From Trichostrongylus colubriformis (taxonomy: Eukaryota; Nematoda; Chromadorea; Rhabditida; Trichostrongylidae), in assembly GCA_963978905.1 (NCBI GenBank), contig OZ022260.1:19890334-19954333 (forward strand): 64,000 nt of DNA. Reading direction: 5' to 3'. Positions 29,639-41,270 of the stretch are shown in pieces; the first letter of the stretch is position 1; each line of letters begins with the position of its first letter. A program made the position numbers and the translations under genes. The notes beneath the pieces are model-generated. The model worked only from the letters and a program-made list of their open reading frames with translations, did no database searches and was not told the DNA's origin.

Positions 29639-30503
29639 ATGGACCCAGCCACAGTTTTATCGGTGTTCAAAGAATTGATCGAAGAGCAAAGGAACCTCGC
29701 CTCGACAATGATGAAGATGATAAATCGTGCGCCACAGCGTGACCAAGGAGCCGGTGAGCCAGAAGAGCAAGTGACACTCCCGAATGTGATGGCAGCTTTA
29801 AGCACCCGAATCGAGATCATTTTCGACCCGGATGCTGACATGAGCTTCTCAAAATGGTTTTCAAGATACAAGGAAGTGTTTTCCGAAGACGCAAAACAAC
29901 TCACAGAAAGTAACAAGGTGAGGCTACTATGTGAGAAACTGGATTCAGTGACACGAGAAGTACCAGAGGCATGTCCTACCCTGGGATGTTTCCCAAATCG
30001 GATTCGATGAGACAGTAGAAGCATTGAAGCAGCTTTTCGATCACAAGACGTCACTGTTCACTACAAGATATCAGTGCCTAAAGCTGTAAAAGAGCGACGC
30101 TGAGGACTACCTATCGTATACTGGTCGTGTGAATGAATTTTGTGAAAAGGCGAAGATTCACGAATTAGACTCAGACGGAATCAAATGTCTCCTGTGGATT
30201 TTTGGCCTAAAGTCACATCAAGAAGCAGAAATCAGGCAAAGGCTGATTGCAATACTTGATCGAGAACACAAGGCTGGAAAAAGTGTGTCCCTGCACGAGT
30301 TACATCAAGAATGCGAAAATTTCTTGAGTCTTAGAAGAGACAGTGAAATCGTTGCAGGACATACGAAGACTGTTGAAGCAACGACCGTAGAAAAGCGGCA
30401 AGAAGTGGAATGCTGGAACTGTGGAGGCAACCACTATGCACGTCACTGCAAATCCAAACCCTGGTACTGGCAGGAAAACTGGTCACAAAGAGAAGTTTTG
30501 TGA
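29639..30503 (+). pseudogene. Gypsy gag, frameshifted and interrupted
   Basis: The first segment starts at ATG 29,639 (MDPATVLSVFKELIEEQRN) and covers the start of the capsid domain (SFSKWFSRYKEVFSEDAK). The frame changes by one base near 29,975. A stop (TAA) lies at 30,087-30,089 in the continuing frame. The last segment, 30,129-30,503, carries the rest of capsid and a zinc knuckle, CWNCGGNHYARHC, then ends. A second knuckle appears to be split, its second half lying in the pol frame (KTGHKEKFC). Gag would form the particle and bind RNA. This copy cannot make it whole unless the breaks are sequencing errors. Confidence 0.85.
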
Positions 30504-33500
30504 CATTCTACAACAGAAGAAATCAGGCGCTCAAGAAGATGCAACGAAGAAGATGCGAAGCAGCAACCGAGAAGGCAAGGAGCGAAGGAAGGCTCCAAGA
30601 AGACAAGTTCGCACAGTCCAGATTTCGAACGCGGCAGTTGAAGCAAACTGTCCTCGCGTGTATGTTGACACACTAGTGAATAACTATCACGTCAGATTTC
30701 TGCTGGATACAGGATCCGACATCACATTGCTTAACGAGAAGTCATGGAAGAAGATGGGATCCCCAGTATTGGAGAGAACAAATATCGTTGTGAAGAATGC
30801 CAGCGGAGAACAAATGAAGATTCATGGGAAGTTGAAATGCAAGATCAAAATGAGGGATGCCGAAACCGATGGTTATGCCTATGTGACGCCGTATAACTCG
30901 CTCATTGGCCTAGAGTGGATACGAGCAAATGAGGACATGAAGTACCACTTGGAGATGATGACAGCGGAAGTAAAAAATTCATCCATCCCCTTAATCGAAG
31001 AAGAATTAAAGAGGACTTATCCGGAAGTTTTTGAAGAAGGATTGGGACGCTGCAACAAAGAAGAGGTTGAATTGCAGCTAAATCAGAATGTGCGCCCAGT
31101 GTTCTGCAATAGCCGTCCGGTACCCCATGCAGCCCTAGAAGCTGTGAACGCAGAATTAGACAGGCTCGTGCAAATGGACGTCATAGCACCAGTAAGCCAT
31201 AGTGAATGGGCCGCTCCCATTGTTTGTGTCAGGAAGCAGAATGGAAAGTTGAAAATATGTGCTGATTTCTCAACTGGGCTAAACAGAGCCTTACAGTTTT
31301 TCGATTATCCCTTACCTATGCCAGAAGATATTTTCGCATCCTTAAACGGAGGGACGATCTTCTCGCAAATCGATTTATCAGACGCATACCTACAGTTGCA
31401 ACTTTCAGAAGAAGCGAAGAAGAAAGTCGTCATAAATACACATAAAGGATTATTCAAGTACAATCGATTACCCTTTGGAATCAAGACCGCACCAGGAATC
31501 TTCCAGAAAGTTATGAATAAGATGGTGACCGGATTACAAGGTGTAGCCACCTACCTCGACGATATCTTAGTGAGCGGCAGAAACGAACAAAAGCATAAAG
31601 AAAATCTGCTTGCAGTATTCAGAAGAATAGCTGACTATGGATTCAAGGTTCGTCTAGACAAATGTACGTTCTCCAAGCCAGAAATACGTTATCTTGGTTT
31701 CATTCTGGACAAGAATGGGAGAAGACCCAATCCAAAAAAAATTGAAGCCATCAAGAACATGGATGAACCGAAGAATGTTGCACAATTGAGATCTTTTCTG
31801 GGAATGATTACGTACTACTCCGCATTTGTGCCATCTATGAAGAATCTCCGTGGACCGTTAGATGTGTTACTCAAAAAGGATGTGAAATGGAGATGGACTT
31901 CAAAGGAACATAGAGCATTTGAAGATTTGAAGGAAGCGTTGTCAAGCGACGCCAATCTTGCGCACTACGACCCTCAACAAAAAATTGTTGTGGCAGCTGA
32001 TGCCTGTGATTATGGTATTGGATGCGTTCTCTCTCATAGATACGCAGACGGTTCGGAGAAACCTATTGCGCATGCTTCAAGGTCACTTTCAGAAGCTGAG
32101 AAGAAATACTCACAAATTGAGAAGGAAGCTCTTGGACTTGTTTTTGCAGTCAAGAAGTTTCACAAGTATCTATTCGGAAGAAAGTTTTTACTGTTGACAG
32201 ATCATAAGCCATTGTTAGCAATTTTTGGAGACAAGAAAGGAGTTCCGGTTTACTCCGCAAATCGCCTTATGAGATGGGCAACGATTTTGCTCGGTTACGA
32301 TTTTGACATTGACTATGTCAAAACCACGCAGTTTGGACAAGTGGATGGTCTCTCAAGGCAGAAGCACCAAAATTCAAGCGAAGATGTCGTAGTAGCAGCA
32401 GTGGAAAATGATGTTTCCAGATCGCTGAAAGATAGCATCAGAAGACTACCACTAACCCATGAACATGTTAGAGGTTGCACCGCGAAGGACTCCTTACTCA
32501 AGAATATCATGTCATATGTGAACCCCGGGAGATGGCCAAAGACCAACTCGAAACTGTTACCGTTTTTCAATAGAAAAGAAACGCTATCGATCGTAGACGG
32601 ATGCCTCATGGTGGCAGAAAGAATTGTCATTCCAGAAGAACTACAAGCCAAAGTTCTAAAAGAACTAAACGTTGGTCATCCAAGAATCGTACGGATGAAG
32701 AAGCTCGCCAGAAGTCATGTTTATTGGCCAACCCTCGACAAAGATTGTGAAGAAATAGTACGAAATTGTTCAAGATGTCAAGAATATGCAAAGAATCCCA
32801 TCAAGGTCCCTTTGGAAGCCTGGCCAGCACCAGCTTATGCGTGGCAAAGGATTCACGTAGACTTCGCAGGACCTGTTTGCGGATTATTCTATATGGTTGT
32901 TGTGGATTCATTCAGCAAGTGGCCGGAGATTATCGAGATGACAAGCATCTCTGCAAGCCAAACGGTAAAGGAACTAAAGAAGATTTTTGCAAGATATGGA
33001 ATCCCGGAAACTATCGTTAGCGACAATGGAACCCAATTCACGTCGGAACAATTCAAGACGATGTGCGAAGAAGGAGTAATTACGCACGTTAGAGCTGCTC
33101 CCTACTACCCGCAATCAAATGGACAGGTCGAACGTTTCGTTGATACACTGAAACGAGGTATCAAGAAATTGAAAGGGAAGGAGAAGCCGTCGGAAGAGAC
33201 GCTGAACGTGATCCTTCAAGCGTACAGGACAACTCCAAACGATTGCTTACAAAACAGAACACCAGCAGAAGTGTTTTTAGGAAGAAAACTCCGCACACGC
33301 TTAAGCCTGCTACGCCCTATGGAAAAATCAACTGCACCACCATCAGAAGAAAGTCGGAGGAAAATGATTGAGCAGTTCAACAAAAGAAACAATGCTGTTC
33401 CGAAGGAATTTGTGGTTGGTGAAGCGATTTATGCTCAAGTATGGAAAGCACCGCAGTTTATATGGAAAGAAGGTATCATCACGAGAAGAATCGGCAAGGT

Positions 33501-33666
33501 CAACTACGAAGTTTGCCTAAGTGGAAGGACAACGAGGAAGCACGCCAATCAGTTGCGCCGTTGTGATGCGGAAGCACCTGCAAATTATGGAGACAAGTCG
33601 TTGCTGACCCTGCTTGAGACGCTCGAATTAGACGACGTGTGGAAGCGACGAGAGGAAACCGCCTAA
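30421..33666 (+). CDS. Gypsy Pol polyprotein, intact frame
   Basis: The frame has 1,081 residues, overlaps the end of gag by 83 bases and lies one frame on from it. Expression by ribosomal frameshift is therefore likely, and the ATG at 30,421 need not be used. Protease: LLDTGSD (Asp96). Reverse transcriptase about 255-435: SQIDLSDAY (Asp318) and YLDD (Asp380, Asp381). RNase H: AADACDYG (Asp527), Glu567, TDHKPL (Asp594), VDGLSR (Asp642). Integrase: a zinc finger with His753, His766, Cys783, Cys786, and a core with Asp814, Asp868 and Glu904, the classical D-X53-D-X35-E. All catalytic residues are present. The C-terminal part has a chromatin- or DNA-binding type beta-rich tail. Confidence 0.96.
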   Translation: MEATTMHVTANPNPGTGRKTGHKEKFCDILQQKKSGAQEDATKKMRSSNREGKERRKAPRRQVRTVQISNAAVEANCPRVYVDTLVNNYHVRFLLDTGSDITLLNEKSWKKMGSPVLERTNIVVKNASGEQMKIHGKLKCKIKMRDAETDGYAYVTPYNSLIGLEWIRANEDMKYHLEMMTAEVKNSSIPLIEEELKRTYPEVFEEGLGRCNKEEVELQLNQNVRPVFCNSRPVPHAALEAVNAELDRLVQMDVIAPVSHSEWAAPIVCVRKQNGKLKICADFSTGLNRALQFFDYPLPMPEDIFASLNGGTIFSQIDLSDAYLQLQLSEEAKKKVVINTHKGLFKYNRLPFGIKTAPGIFQKVMNKMVTGLQGVATYLDDILVSGRNEQKHKENLLAVFRRIADYGFKVRLDKCTFSKPEIRYLGFILDKNGRRPNPKKIEAIKNMDEPKNVAQLRSFLGMITYYSAFVPSMKNLRGPLDVLLKKDVKWRWTSKEHRAFEDLKEALSSDANLAHYDPQQKIVVAADACDYGIGCVLSHRYADGSEKPIAHASRSLSEAEKKYSQIEKEALGLVFAVKKFHKYLFGRKFLLLTDHKPLLAIFGDKKGVPVYSANRLMRWATILLGYDFDIDYVKTTQFGQVDGLSRQKHQNSSEDVVVAAVENDVSRSLKDSIRRLPLTHEHVRGCTAKDSLLKNIMSYVNPGRWPKTNSKLLPFFNRKETLSIVDGCLMVAERIVIPEELQAKVLKELNVGHPRIVRMKKLARSHVYWPTLDKDCEEIVRNCSRCQEYAKNPIKVPLEAWPAPAYAWQRIHVDFAGPVCGLFYMVVVDSFSKWPEIIEMTSISASQTVKELKKIFARYGIPETIVSDNGTQFTSEQFKTMCEEGVITHVRAAPYYPQSNGQVERFVDTLKRGIKKLKGKEKPSEETLNVILQAYRTTPNDCLQNRTPAEVFLGRKLRTRLSLLRPMEKSTAPPSEESRRKMIEQFNKRNNAVPKEFVVGEAIYAQVWKAPQFIWKEGIITRRIGKVNYEVCLSGRTTRKHANQLRRCDAEAPANYGDKSLLTLLETLELDDVWKRREETA

Positions 33667-33855
33667 GCTACAGATGCTGCTGCTTAAGGACGACAGGCTC
33701 ACAAAGACGATGTGCCACTGCGACGCTCGATGAGGATAAGAAGACCAGTACACAGATACCCAGATACTACTCGCTAGTTTAATTGTTGAGTGTTGATTGC
33801 ATTCTTTTGAATTGATAAGTAGAAAGTTAACTGTGTTGTACCCATCTTTTCTACT

Positions 33856-33863
33856 GGGGGAGG
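33856..33863 (+). other. Gypsy polypurine tract
   Basis: GGGGGAGG lies directly against the 3' LTR and would prime plus-strand DNA synthesis. Confidence 0.8.
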
Positions 33864-34124
33864 TGTTGTATGGTCAACAAATGATAGTGATCCTATCATT
33901 CTTGAATTCGTGCAAAACAAACAAGGTATATAGACCCTGCGGCAGAGGGATGTTCAGTTTATTTTCGACACCCAGTGCTTTCGGTATCCGGCTGTCCACC
34001 TGTACGACTTCAATCTACACCGTTGGTTTTCTTCTGTCTATTCACAGATAAAACAGATCGATACTTCCTGTTGTTGTGACATCGGACAAGAACACAAACG
34101 TCGGCAGCAGGACGGGACATTACA
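33864..34124 (+). repeat. 3' LTR of the gypsy element
   Basis: Starts TGTTGTATGGTCAAC and ends GGGACATTACA, followed by the GTCAC duplicate. It is three bases longer than the 5' LTR because of an extra AAA. Confidence 0.95.
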
Positions 34125-34129
34125 GTCAC

Positions 34130-35234
34130 CTTCATTGGAGCGTAACAGTATTAGGCAGGCTATCGCCTACCGTCGTCTCGCGGCGGCTCTGATGTCACTC
34201 AGCATGCGCCGCATGCGCACGCCTGTGTCTTCCCGTGGAGCCGGAGTCGTGTATTCTTCACTTTTTGGAATTTGAAAGAAAAAATCTTCGTGATATCTGT
34301 ATGATGAAGATCGGTTCATGCATCTTCCGCTACTCAGTCGATGCAGTTTGCAGATGCAGATGTATGACGTAGTCAACCCAAAAGGAGAACGAGACTTGTC
34401 ACAGTGTTGCCAAGTTCTACAAAATTAAGCAGGGAGTACAGCAATGTAGTGATTGTACTAGAGGAGTGGTGAAGGGGATGGTTACACAAAAATAATAACG
34501 AATGGAAGAATGGAAAGGCTACGTCTCGGAGAGATCTCTAATCTCCACAATCCTTGCCCCATTACGAGTTTGCATATAGTGAAATAGGCAAGGTTGGCAG
34601 CTTCACCGCGCAGCTTGCAACACAAATTGTCGCGTGCTAACTCCGTACCACACGCCACGCACTCCAACCACGAAACCGCACGGCGCAACGCGTTGTTGGG
34701 ACGCAGCGGTACGCATGCATACTTGTTGAAATGATTATTTTGAAAAGGCAAACCAAGGCGAAAATGATGTCCATCTATTATGAAAAGAGGTGGAGGTACA
34801 ATCGCAGAATTCTGATTGATGTGGCCACTAGATTTCAATGGATTGTCAGTAGATGATTTCAATGGGTGATATGACCGATAGAAGAGTTCACCCGCATAAG
34901 TCTAAATTGAATATAGCCATACGTCACCTGCGCTTAATCACAAGGTTCAGTTACTCCGGTTTACATAACCTTATACGTATAAGGTTATGAGGTACCTTAT
35001 ACGTATAAGGTATATAACCGTAGCTACAATTGATAATAAAAAACTGTATTTACTGCTTGGGTGCTGGTCCATCATCTTTTTCGAAAATTATTGATGGCTG
35101 AAACTACTCACCTACTAGACTCCCTTCGTTGACGGTTCTCTAAATCAACATTATTATTCAGTATACAATTCTAAAGATGTGGATGTGGCAGTGCCGCCAT
35201 TTCTACACGCGTTGTCTAACAGTAGACATTAAAA
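34130..35234. other. No gene recognised; short palindrome near 34,968-35,015
   Basis: Short frames only. At about 34,968-35,015 the sequence CCTTATACGTATAAGG occurs twice, separated by TTATGAGGTA, giving a self-complementary patch. The function, if any, is unknown. Confidence 0.4.
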
Positions 35235-35493
35235 TGGCCGCTCTAGTAAAAAAAAATGGGGTGGGGGTCACGAGGTCGAATTTTCGCTTCGCGGCGGTGC
35301 CTACGACTCGCCGTATCGATTGCCCGTAGGAGAACGGCCGAGCGTGATCGCGTCACGTCTGCGCTTCCACTCATGCCGCACTGCCTCGCATGAAGCCTGC
35401 CAAGCCCTGCCACTGGCACTCGCACCCGCCGCGCCGCTCGTCGCGCGCAGCCGCGTGGAAATTCGACCTCGTGACCCACACCCAAAAAAATGT
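35235..35493. mobile_element. Foldback element, GC-rich
   Basis: GGGGTGGGGGTCACGAGGTC at the left pairs with GACCTCGTGACCCACACCC at the right, with TCGAATTTTCGC / GGAAATTCGA continuing the arms. The loop is GC-rich. The motif GGGTGGGGGTC and a TCGAATTTTCGC-like block recur in the palindrome at 57,258-57,530. Confidence 0.65.
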
Positions 35494-35689
35494 GCACATC
35501 TTCAGCGGGTTAGATAATCGGTATCAAAATAGGCCCAAGAATGTATATAAGCAGTGTCTTGTTTATCGGCTCTCCCCGAGGCACTTATAGGCGACCCGCG
35601 TAAAAACAATGCTAATATTTTGGGTCACCTTCATTTGAACACAACAAAACGATTGGACAAATTAACACTTTGTATGATACAATAATACT

Positions 35690-36870
35690 ATCCTACTATA
35701 AATAATCCATTTGTCTGTCTGTTTGTGTGTGTGTGTGTCCGTTTGTTTGTAATGAAATTCGTATCTCACGTCGCAGCGAAGCTAGGACCCTGAATCTTAC
35801 AAGTGATGTAGGGGGTGCTAAGAGAACCACAGCGGTGATGGACCGAAAGTGATAGCAGCTAATAAGGGTTGATAAGGAGCCTAGAACGGCGAATGTCACC
35901 AGAGTCGTTTCGCCTTTTGCGTTGACCCTAGAGCGTTGAACCTCATAGGTGTTGTGCTGGGTGGGACGGGGACACTGATGATGGGTGACCCGCTTCGCTA
36001 ACGGTTGATAAAATTCCATAAGGAGCGTAAAAAGGCTGGAGTCGTTCAATCCGTTTCGTCTTTCGCGTTGACCTCAGACGTTGACCCTCATCGATGTTGT
36101 GTCTGTGTGTGTGTCCGTCCATTTGCCACGAAATTCACATCACGCGTCGCAGCGCAGCTGGCACCCTGAATTTCACAAGTGATATAGGGAGTGGTGAGGG
36201 GACCACAGCGGTGGTAGACCAAACGTGATAGCAGCTGATAAGGGCTGATAAGAAGTCTTGAAAGGCGAGGCAAATGTCACCAAATTCGTTTTACCTTTCG
36301 CGTGCATTCTAGGGTGCCGACACTTTTAGGCGTTTTGAGGTGTAGTACGGGCACATCAATGGTGGGTGATCCAAACTGATAACGGGTGATGGCATTCGAT
36401 AAGGAGCAGGTATTAAAGGATACGGGGACCTTAACGATCTATTTTCGGAACTGATAACGGCTTACAAGGGCCGCTATAGCCATTAGGAAATGAGAAAGGA
36501 ATAAAATCCGGTACCCCGCTTACTAGTACTATACGTCTGCTATAGTAAATGGTCTGATGCTCAGTACCATTGGGTGAACATATTTTGCCTATGTTCTAAT
36601 ATCTGCTGCCGATGTATCGACTGCTGAATTGCCTAGGGTTCCAAATAATGTTGCATGTCTTTCGATACTGTGATGTACAAATCTCGATTTGCTATAGCAA
36701 AGCAAACCATTCATCCTGTCATGCGGTATCGGCAACAATACCGGGTATGGACCGCTAGATTATGTGAAATTTCAAATAGTGGTGCATGTTTACAAAAACG
36801 ATAAGCATAGGACAAGTAGAGGCCAGGGGATATACAAGTCACCAATTCACATGCCTAGCAGACGACGGAG
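35690..36870 (-). repeat. E repeat copy e
   Basis: This copy is in reverse orientation: it begins with ATCCTACTATAAATAATCC and a GT run (tail end), then array units (GATGATGGGTGACC near 35,976; a second tail-like module at 36,100-36,250; TCAATGGTGGGTGATCC at 36,355), then the head with GGTGAACATATTTTGCC at about 36,573. Two tail modules in one copy suggest nested or unequal-exchange origin. Confidence 0.7.
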
Positions 36871-37178
36871 TACCGATTAGCTTACAACGGAAGAGTGGAA
36901 AGCTCAGTTGACCTACGCTGTCATTATTCTGGAATGCTGTGATTGACTTATGTGAGTGATGACTGCTATCACTAGGCGCTTTGGAAACATTCAGTTTTCG
37001 AGGTATAGATTCAGAACGAGGTAAAACGATTTACCGAATCACGTATCGACGGTCCAACTTTTCGCTTCTTAACACTCTGGGGTTTCTTCTGACATAGGGT
37101 CATGACATATAGAAGGTGAACCTGAGTTTCAAAAATCATACTGGATTGCGTACGCTTGTCAAGCCCTCTTCATTCATA
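36871..37178. other. No gene recognised
   Basis: Possibly further diverged E head sequence. Nothing else is supported. Confidence 0.3.
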
Positions 37179-37857
37179 ATGGGTAGTCTAAAAAGTTTTT
37201 TCGTATTTTCAAATACCGCTTTTTCCCTCCAAACTGCTTTCCAGCAATCTCTTCTGTACAAACACATGTAGTACAAGTCCACACGCATCTATAGGTATTA
37301 TTGTCTTCCATCTCCCGAATAACCCTTTTCGGCAAAATAAACATATCAACGGTCAACCTCATTTTCAATACAAAAATTATAAAAAATTTTTTCTTTGAAT
37401 GCCGTTAGACAGGGAAAGGAAAAGGTGATAATCCGATGGAACAAGATGAGGGCTATAAGGTGGATGGGGCAGCAATTTTTATCCAAGCTCGAGAATTTTT
37501 AGGCGAGTCATTTTTTCACTAGTGGTAAAAATTTTTTAAAATTTTTTCCTTTAAAAAATTCTCGAGCTTGGATAAAAATTGCTGCCTTATAGCCCTGATC
37601 TTGCTCCATCGGATTAACACCTTTTCCTTTCCTTGTCTAACGCCATTCGAAGAAAAAAAAATTGGAATTGAAAATGAAGTGACTTTTGATATTTCTATTT
37701 TGCCGAAAAGGTTTATCCGGGAAATGGAAGACAACAATTCCTATAGATGCGTGTGGACTTGTACTACATATATATGTACAGAAGAAATTTTGTGGAAAGC
37801 AGTTTTGAGGGAAAAAGCGGTATTTAAAAATACGAAAAGACTTTTTAGACTACCTAA
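37179..37857. mobile_element. Palindrome of two mariner 3' ends (copy 1)
   Basis: GGGTAGTCTAAAAAGTTTTT at the left is mirrored by CTTTTTAGACTACC at the right, and the two arms of about 330 bases each pair almost throughout. Each arm reads outward as the C-terminal end of a mariner transposase followed by its inverted repeat. The tail peptide near 37,174-37,368 (minus) contains LPKRVIREMEDNNTY, and the inner part corresponds to the YSPDLAPS region better seen in copy 2. TA flanks the left end, and the right end lies in a TA-rich run. Confidence 0.75.
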
Positions 37858-38045
37858 TATATATATATATTATATACATATGTATAGCTTCGCATGCTTT
37901 ATCAACATCTGTTTAACTTCAGAAAAACGATATACGGATGTTACTGCGGAAACATTTTTGCGTCAAGGACAATTTACGTAGAAATGAATCCATTTTCGAT
38001 GTATTATCATGCAAATTTCCAATTCTTCGTTTCTTTCTTTTACCA
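37858..38045. other. AT-rich spacer with TA microsatellite
   Basis: A short TA run at about 37,856-37,878 follows the mariner palindrome. No gene is seen. Confidence 0.4.
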
Positions 38046-39232
38046 TTTGGCGGACGCACACTACTGCGCGCGATTCATGGCGATGCTGTGCAAAGTGGTT
38101 TGATCGACCCGACCACAGTTGTGTATGGAATTGAGCGGAAAGTTCCATTCCTCTGTTTTCAGCTGAGCTATTGAATTGGAAAAAAGCACAGAAGATGGCG
38201 TGATAAAAAAGCATTTCGGTACTAATATATTTCAGTCGCTTTGCAGCGGACCCATTTTGCACTTCATCGGCATGAATCGCGCGCAGTAGTGTGCGCCAGC
38301 CAACTGATTTAGGTCGTCATTGGGGGTTTGGATAACTTAGAGATCGATAGTTTTGTAATCGATTGCATCGATTGGTCACAAATTGTGCACTTGCTGGGCA
38401 TCCAACCCCTACACATTGATGGTAGATCCATATCCCGCTTATCGACGTTTATCGTTTTCGTAAACATGCTTCACTACTTGGAATTTTACATAGTCTAGCG
38501 GTTGCTTCCAGTACCGCGAAAATGATTCTGAGTGGCTTTGCTATCATAAATATAGGTTGTATCATGATTATCAATGTAGATTGCGGTATCATGAGAAGTG
38601 CACCATTTTTTGAAACGCTGGGCAATTAAGCGGTCGATACATGTGCCAGTGATATCGGAATATATACAAAATATGTTCACCCAATGACACTGAGCATCAG
38701 ACGCCTTTGCTAAAGCGGTTGTATAGTAGTAGCAAACGATGTAAAGGATTTCATACCATCCCATTCCTAACGGTTCTTATCAGCCACTGTAAGCCGTTAT
38801 CAGTTTCACTGAGGCCCCTGTACCCAACAATACCATTGAGGTCCCCGTACCTTACAATACCTGCGAATGTGAACATTCCACTGTTAGCCGCAAAAGCGAA
38901 CAGGCCTTGGTGACATTTCCCTTCTTACGCTCCTGATCGAATCTCATCAACAATTATCAGTTTGGATCACCCACCATCAAAGTCGATGGCCCATCCTGGT
39001 AGACACCCATGACTGGCAGCGCTCCTGGAACCACGCGGCTCCTTATCAGTCCTTATCGGTTGCTATCACTTTCGGTCCACCACCGCTAGGGTCCCTTTAC
39101 CACCCCCTACATCACTTGTAAATTCAGGGTCCCAGCTTCACTGCGACGCGAGATATGATTTCGTGACAGACAGACGGACACACACACACAACACATACAC
39201 CAGCAGACACAATTAGCTGACTATATAAAGCA
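38046..39232 (+). repeat. E repeat copy f, starting with a palindromic MITE-like head
   Basis: The first 260 bases (38,046-38,306) form an inverted repeat with CGCACACTACTGCGCGCG at the left and CGCGCGCAGTAGTGTGCG at the right. Then come the head, array units (GGATCACCCACCATC near 38,964), tail with CTTTCGGTCCACCACCGC, AC run and TATATAAAGCAGGAT. The head is continuous at CTATCATAAATATAGGTTG (38,541-38,559), the empty site of the mariner palindrome inserted in copy i. Confidence 0.75.
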
Positions 39233-39479
39233 GGATAGTGTTTACAACAAATATGGTACTTACAACGAAGTGAGTTGTAGTTTACCACATTTGTTTTAAT
39301 GTTCTGCTAACATTACGGCATAGGCAGAAAAATACGCATGAACAGATTGACCCCTCGAAGATCGTCCGTGTACACAATGTCAACCATGCCAACTTCTAGA
39401 TTAATTCATACTTTGACTGTGAAGAACATGTTTGTGAAGGCAACAAACGCGGAACTGAAAATGTGCATAATAAAATATC

Positions 39480-39822
39480 GAAAATGGATTCATTTTTTCA
39501 GGAACGCTCTTTTGTAGCCGGATCAAGTACACAAAGAATGCAAGTCCTTGGTTCTAAGATTCGGGAAGAATTCACAAAAAATACAAAAAAAGCATGTCCA
39601 TCCATGAATTCACGACCGTTCAAACTTGATCTAAACCACCTAACCACTTGGCTGTTGGTGCTTTTGCCCATCCCATATATGCTGAGTTTAGGCGTTTGTA
39701 ACTCTGATCCCAGAGATGCACAGCAGCTACGGCATGTAGATTGATCATTAACATCCCGAGTCACTTATAATACCCACTTCAAACGGCCGCTTCGACGTAC
39801 CATCCTTCCCTTGCAAGCATAT
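39480..39822. mobile_element. Partial copy of the tRNA-module TIR element
   Basis: The right end CGACGTACCATCCTTCCCTTGCAAG matches, allowing for changes, the right inverted repeat of the 43,124-44,207 element (CCTGGGATCCTTCCCTTG). No left inverted repeat was found, so this is a truncated relic. A frame at 39,463-39,744 crosses it but has no recognised motif. Confidence 0.4.
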
Positions 39823-41270
39823 AGAAGAAATGGAGCTTCGACGTGGTTGAAACAATTTTCATGTGCAGCAAGGTCCTTCTCAGTGATTTACTTACCCACA
39901 GCTCCTTCTCCCTCTCCAGGCTTAAGTCAAAATTCACAGCCTGCGCTATGTTAGTCACGTCTTCCCCTGTTTGTGAGCAATGGTGCGCGATACGCTATCA
40001 TAGAGTCATGGAACGTGAAGTCGCGTCTTCTCACCTAACCCCCATTCACCCCTAGAAGCGGTCGTGTTCGCGATAGAATTCTCCCCTGCACAATCCTCGA
40101 TTACTTCTTTCGTCTGTTGGTGTGACGATGAGAGAAGGGAAGGGCAGCCTATAATTTTTCCTGAGTTCTCATAAGCAATCAGTCAAACGAAAAGTAACTC
40201 AAAGCCGGAATTCTGGTAAGGTGGGCAGAAGTTCGGTGCATGTGACTATTGCGGTCGCGGATAGGTTTCGACATACTTGTCTAGACGAAAAAATGCGGAT
40301 TGGTCCATCTTGTTTCCAGCCACATTGCTCGGACACCTTATGTCTACGTAGTTCCAGCGTGTAAGCTAGGAAGGAACCCACTGCGATGACGTATACTCCC
40401 ACAACGTGGACAAAAAGTGGTTGTGGAGCGTCTAGTAATAACCGCATCAGTGGCCGACGGAGTTGCAAGTAAACCTTATTTATTTTAATGTTTTGAGATT
40501 AGCGAGTATATCGATATTACTGTGTTACTTGAGCGAGTGTATCGATATCGCTGCATTTCTTCCCATTGAACTACTTGGAATTGTTCAGAAGTCGCGATTC
40601 ATGTGATCAGGCGACTGGACAAAAAAGATAAAATATGTACCGAACATTCTCGTAATCGATATGTATCTTATGCATTTTGCCCAATCGCCCGATCGCCTAA
40701 AATACATGTGCGGGCGCCAACACTGAACCCTGGCAGGATAGGCGAATATGGAGCTATAACGGCGAAGCTTAAGGGAATAGTATACGTGTCACTCATACAA
40801 ATAGCTAAAGTGATGAGGTACACAGTAATTTTGTGGATTCAGCTCAGCATAAGAGAGCGGAAGGTGAGGAGGATGAAGCACATTTTGATTGGCAGCCTAT
40901 TCACCATTCACCTATCCCTCTTTTATATTACCCACTAACTCTGGGTGTTGGTTTGTATGTCGGCTGCATGTCTGCCCGTCCGAAAGTGAGCGGTTGTGAT
41001 GGGGATGATAGGAAAAATCGACCGCTCAGTGTATGGGGACACTAATTGACGCTGGACTATCAGTTGAAGGCCACATTATCGTTGTAATTGCACTTATGCT
41101 CATATAAACACCTACCATGTACATCCGCAGCATTCTGCGGTGTGCTGACGTCGCATTAGGTGTTAGCACACTGGGATTGCATGCAGGTATGTCTGTTGTC
41201 GGAGGAGTAGTGCCGTTTGAATCAGACCGATCGAAGATTGGGTAATTGCATAAATGAAATTGTAGTCTTT
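39823..41270. other. No gene recognised; dispersed repeat at about 40,940-41,200
   Basis: 40,940-41,200 is an uninterrupted relative of the sequence split by the MITE at 17,400-17,720 (TCGACCGCTC and GTGCTGACGTCGCA). Frames at 40,199-40,468 and 40,603-40,938 show no motif. Confidence 0.4.

Larger units (their letters stand above)
29244..34124 (+). mobile_element. Complete Ty3/gypsy LTR retrotransposon, 4,881 bp
   Basis: LTRs at 29,244-29,501 and 33,864-34,124 differ by about three substitutions and one AAA indel, so the insertion is fairly recent. GTCAC is duplicated at 29,239-29,243 and 34,125-34,129. A primer-binding site follows the 5' LTR and a GGGGGAGG polypurine tract precedes the 3' LTR. 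The domain order protease, RT, RNase H, integrase is that of Ty3/gypsy. The integrase and RT motifs fit the Mag-like clade common in nematodes (inference). Gag is damaged and pol is open throughout. Confidence 0.96.

Noticed and set aside
30421..30503. Defined programmed frameshift site between gypsy gag and pol
   Set aside because: The overlap contains GGAAAAC, which resembles but does not fit a standard slippery heptamer, and gag is already broken, so no site is claimed.
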